Assembly: GCA_030374735.1 (NCBI GenBank)
Contig: JASCIV010000289.1
Span: 1-26,149 of the forward strand
Source of the DNA: Gracilaria caudata
Lineage: Eukaryota > Rhodophyta > Florideophyceae > Gracilariales > Gracilariaceae
Length of the DNA stretch: 26,149 nucleotides
Reading direction: 5' to 3'
Below, one piece after another: positions 24,790-26,149 of this stretch; position 1 is the stretch's first letter, and every line of letters starts with the position of its first letter. The translations under genes and the position numbers were made by a program. The notes beneath the pieces are model-generated. The model was not told the DNA's origin. It made no database searches and was given only the letters and a program-made list of their open reading frames with translations.

Positions 24790-25590
24790 GAGGGTTATCC
24801 AAAAAGCTTTCAGTGCTGAAACACTGCGAGTAGGTGTGCCGCCACGCGCCGTACGATGGACAACATGTTTTGCTGCGGGAATGAGCCAAAAACCTGGTTG
24901 GCGATCTGCGGGGGAGATTAAAAGATGGTGAACATTGAGACTCAGGACTTTCTGAGTTATGGGGAGTGAACCAAGTTGAAGCTGACACGGCGCTTGTATG
25001 CGGATGCGGGGCCGAGCAATCATAGTTGGGGTTAATTGGCATACAAGTGGAAATGATGGTGGATATCGATTGGGAATATCGGGGCTCGAGACTTGCAGAT
25101 TGTTAGTGTCATATAGCAGCGTGTAGCCGGCAAGGCTCCCATAAGGGGCGGGAAGAGCGCTTTGATCGCAAATATGGTGCTTGTACGGTATGGCGACAGC
25201 CGGGCACAAGATGTAGCGCAGTGCGTGCGCGACGGGGGTGTCTCTCCAGAATGGGTACGAACTCTTGCACTACAGGAATATACTCTAGCGGTGTGGCATG
25301 GCGATATCTATGGGGCGCGCACAAAGAAAAAGCGCGATCAAAGAGCACATAGCGGCAGGGGATAGAGCCGTTGAAGCACAGGACGCGTAGCTCCAGAGGT
25401 GGGTAGCAATCTGGAAACCGTCACGAGCACTGCTGCGGCGGTTGCAACCGCAACGGGCGGCGGCCAACGATCAGCGCCCCACAGCGGTTCGCTCGTTCTT
25501 AAAGCCAACGAGATGGCGAACGCGAGCGCGAGCACGCAAGCAGCAGCCCGCTGAGCACGCCGAGCACGCAACAAAAAGTCCCGCGCAGCA
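24790..25590. other. Intergenic, composition rising to GC-rich
   Basis: The region upstream of the zinc-finger gene. Composition turns strongly GC-rich after about 25400, mirroring the left end of the window. Several overlapping minus-strand frames exist with no recognisable content; one with two hydrophobic stretches is discussed in the findings. Confidence 0.4.
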
Positions 25591-26031
25591 ATGCACGCCA
25601 CCATGACAGGGCTGCCGATCTCAGCGCTGCTCAACCCCGAGCCGTCCCGCCCCCCCACGCGCACGCGCTCCGCAAGCGCGCTCTCCACCAACGCCAGCTC
25701 ACCGCCGCCGCCGCCGGCGCGCGCGCCCAAGCGTCGCCGCGTCGACAAGGGCACGCAGACCGTGAAGCGCGCGCGCGATCTGTATCGCAGCCGCGTCGAG
25801 TGCCCGCACCAGTGCGGCAAACGCTTCGGACGCGCCAGCGACATGCGTCGGCACGTGAACACGCAGCACACGCTGCCGCCGCGACTGGTGGCGCGCGTCG
25901 CGAGGCAGCGACGCGCGGTCGCGACGGCGGCGCGCGTGCGTGCTCCGCGTGGCGTTTGCGCCACGGCCAACGTGGAGCGGCGCTGCGCGCAGCCGCTCGG
26001 TGCGCAACTGACAACGAGCGCCCAAATATAA
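25591..26031 (+). CDS. Small nuclear protein with one C2H2 zinc finger
   Basis: A 146-residue basic protein. The first 45 residues are Ser, Pro and Thr-rich, with a polyproline run (39-42). A basic cluster KRRR (47-50) could be a nuclear localisation signal. One classical C2H2 finger follows with Cys71, Cys75, His88 and His93; its core FGRASDMRRHVNTQH has the aromatic and hydrophobic residues expected of a DNA-binding finger. The remaining 50 residues are Arg and Ala-rich. A single finger usually needs a partner or other contacts for specific DNA binding, so a regulatory role is only inferred. ATG at 25591 (a second in-frame ATG is at 25603), stop TAA at 26029-26031. An open frame on the opposite strand overlaps it, but the finger pattern favours this strand. 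Confidence 0.6.
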   Translation: MHATMTGLPISALLNPEPSRPPTRTRSASALSTNASSPPPPPARAPKRRRVDKGTQTVKRARDLYRSRVECPHQCGKRFGRASDMRRHVNTQHTLPPRLVARVARQRRAVATAARVRAPRGVCATANVERRCAQPLGAQLTTSAQI

Positions 26032-26149
26032 CACGCAGCGCAACGCGCAGCGAGTGCGGCTTCACTCGCAGCTTACCACGCTGTCCAAGCCACCCCGGTC
26101 TGCTCACCACGCCCCCCCCCTGTCACCCCCTCTTCCACCCAACACTCCA
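26032..26149. other. Right flank, GC-rich, no gene seen
   Basis: Downstream of the zinc-finger gene. It ends in C-runs and pyrimidine-rich sequence, a mirror image of the G-rich left edge. No gene, telomere-type repeat or RNA is visible. Confidence 0.4.

Overview
This window is nuclear DNA of a eukaryote with compact genes on both strands. It holds eight protein genes that I can defend: seven recognisable housekeeping genes and one small zinc-finger gene. Seven of the eight read as a single uninterrupted exon in their coding part. The Arf-like GTPase gene has two short introns with textbook GT...CTAAC...AG signals. An intron-poor genome, a gamma-tubulin whose wording is nearest to plant sequences, a plant-like eIF4B without an RRM and a NUP98 not fused to NUP96 together suggest an Archaeplastida lineage, perhaps a unicellular red alga. 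That placement is inference, not proof.

Layout, left to right. Positions 340-1734 (-): dolichol kinase, extremely GC-rich. Positions 2617-9855 (-): a 2412-residue SET2-type histone methyltransferase with a large unassigned helical region and a 15-bp coding minisatellite. Positions 10630-13398 (+): nucleoporin NUP98, divergent from the methyltransferase across about 770 bp. Positions 13671-15101 (-): an eIF4B-like protein built from about ten Trp-centred repeats. Positions 16132-17562 (-): gamma-tubulin. Positions 18378-19104 (+): ARL5-type GTPase in three exons. Positions 19658-20428 (-): splicing factor SF3A2/Prp11. Positions 25591-26031 (+): a small C2H2 zinc-finger protein, again in very GC-rich DNA.

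The genes do not form a pathway. They serve N-glycosylation (dolichol phosphate), chromatin marking during transcription, nuclear pore and mRNA export, translation initiation, microtubule nucleation, Golgi traffic and pre-mRNA splicing. I see no mobile element, CRISPR array, rRNA or tRNA.

The 5.2 kb between SF3A2 and the zinc-finger gene has no confident gene. It carries a 78-bp tandem duplication, two perfect inverted repeats and some small unproven open frames. Three shorter gaps (15.1-16.1 kb, 17.6-18.4 kb, 19.1-19.7 kb) contain coding-like stretches without start codons that may be missed exons or gene remains. The most interesting protein-level oddities are the loss of a conserved zinc-ligand cysteine in the SET domain, and a NUP98 that ends three residues after a changed autoproteolysis site.
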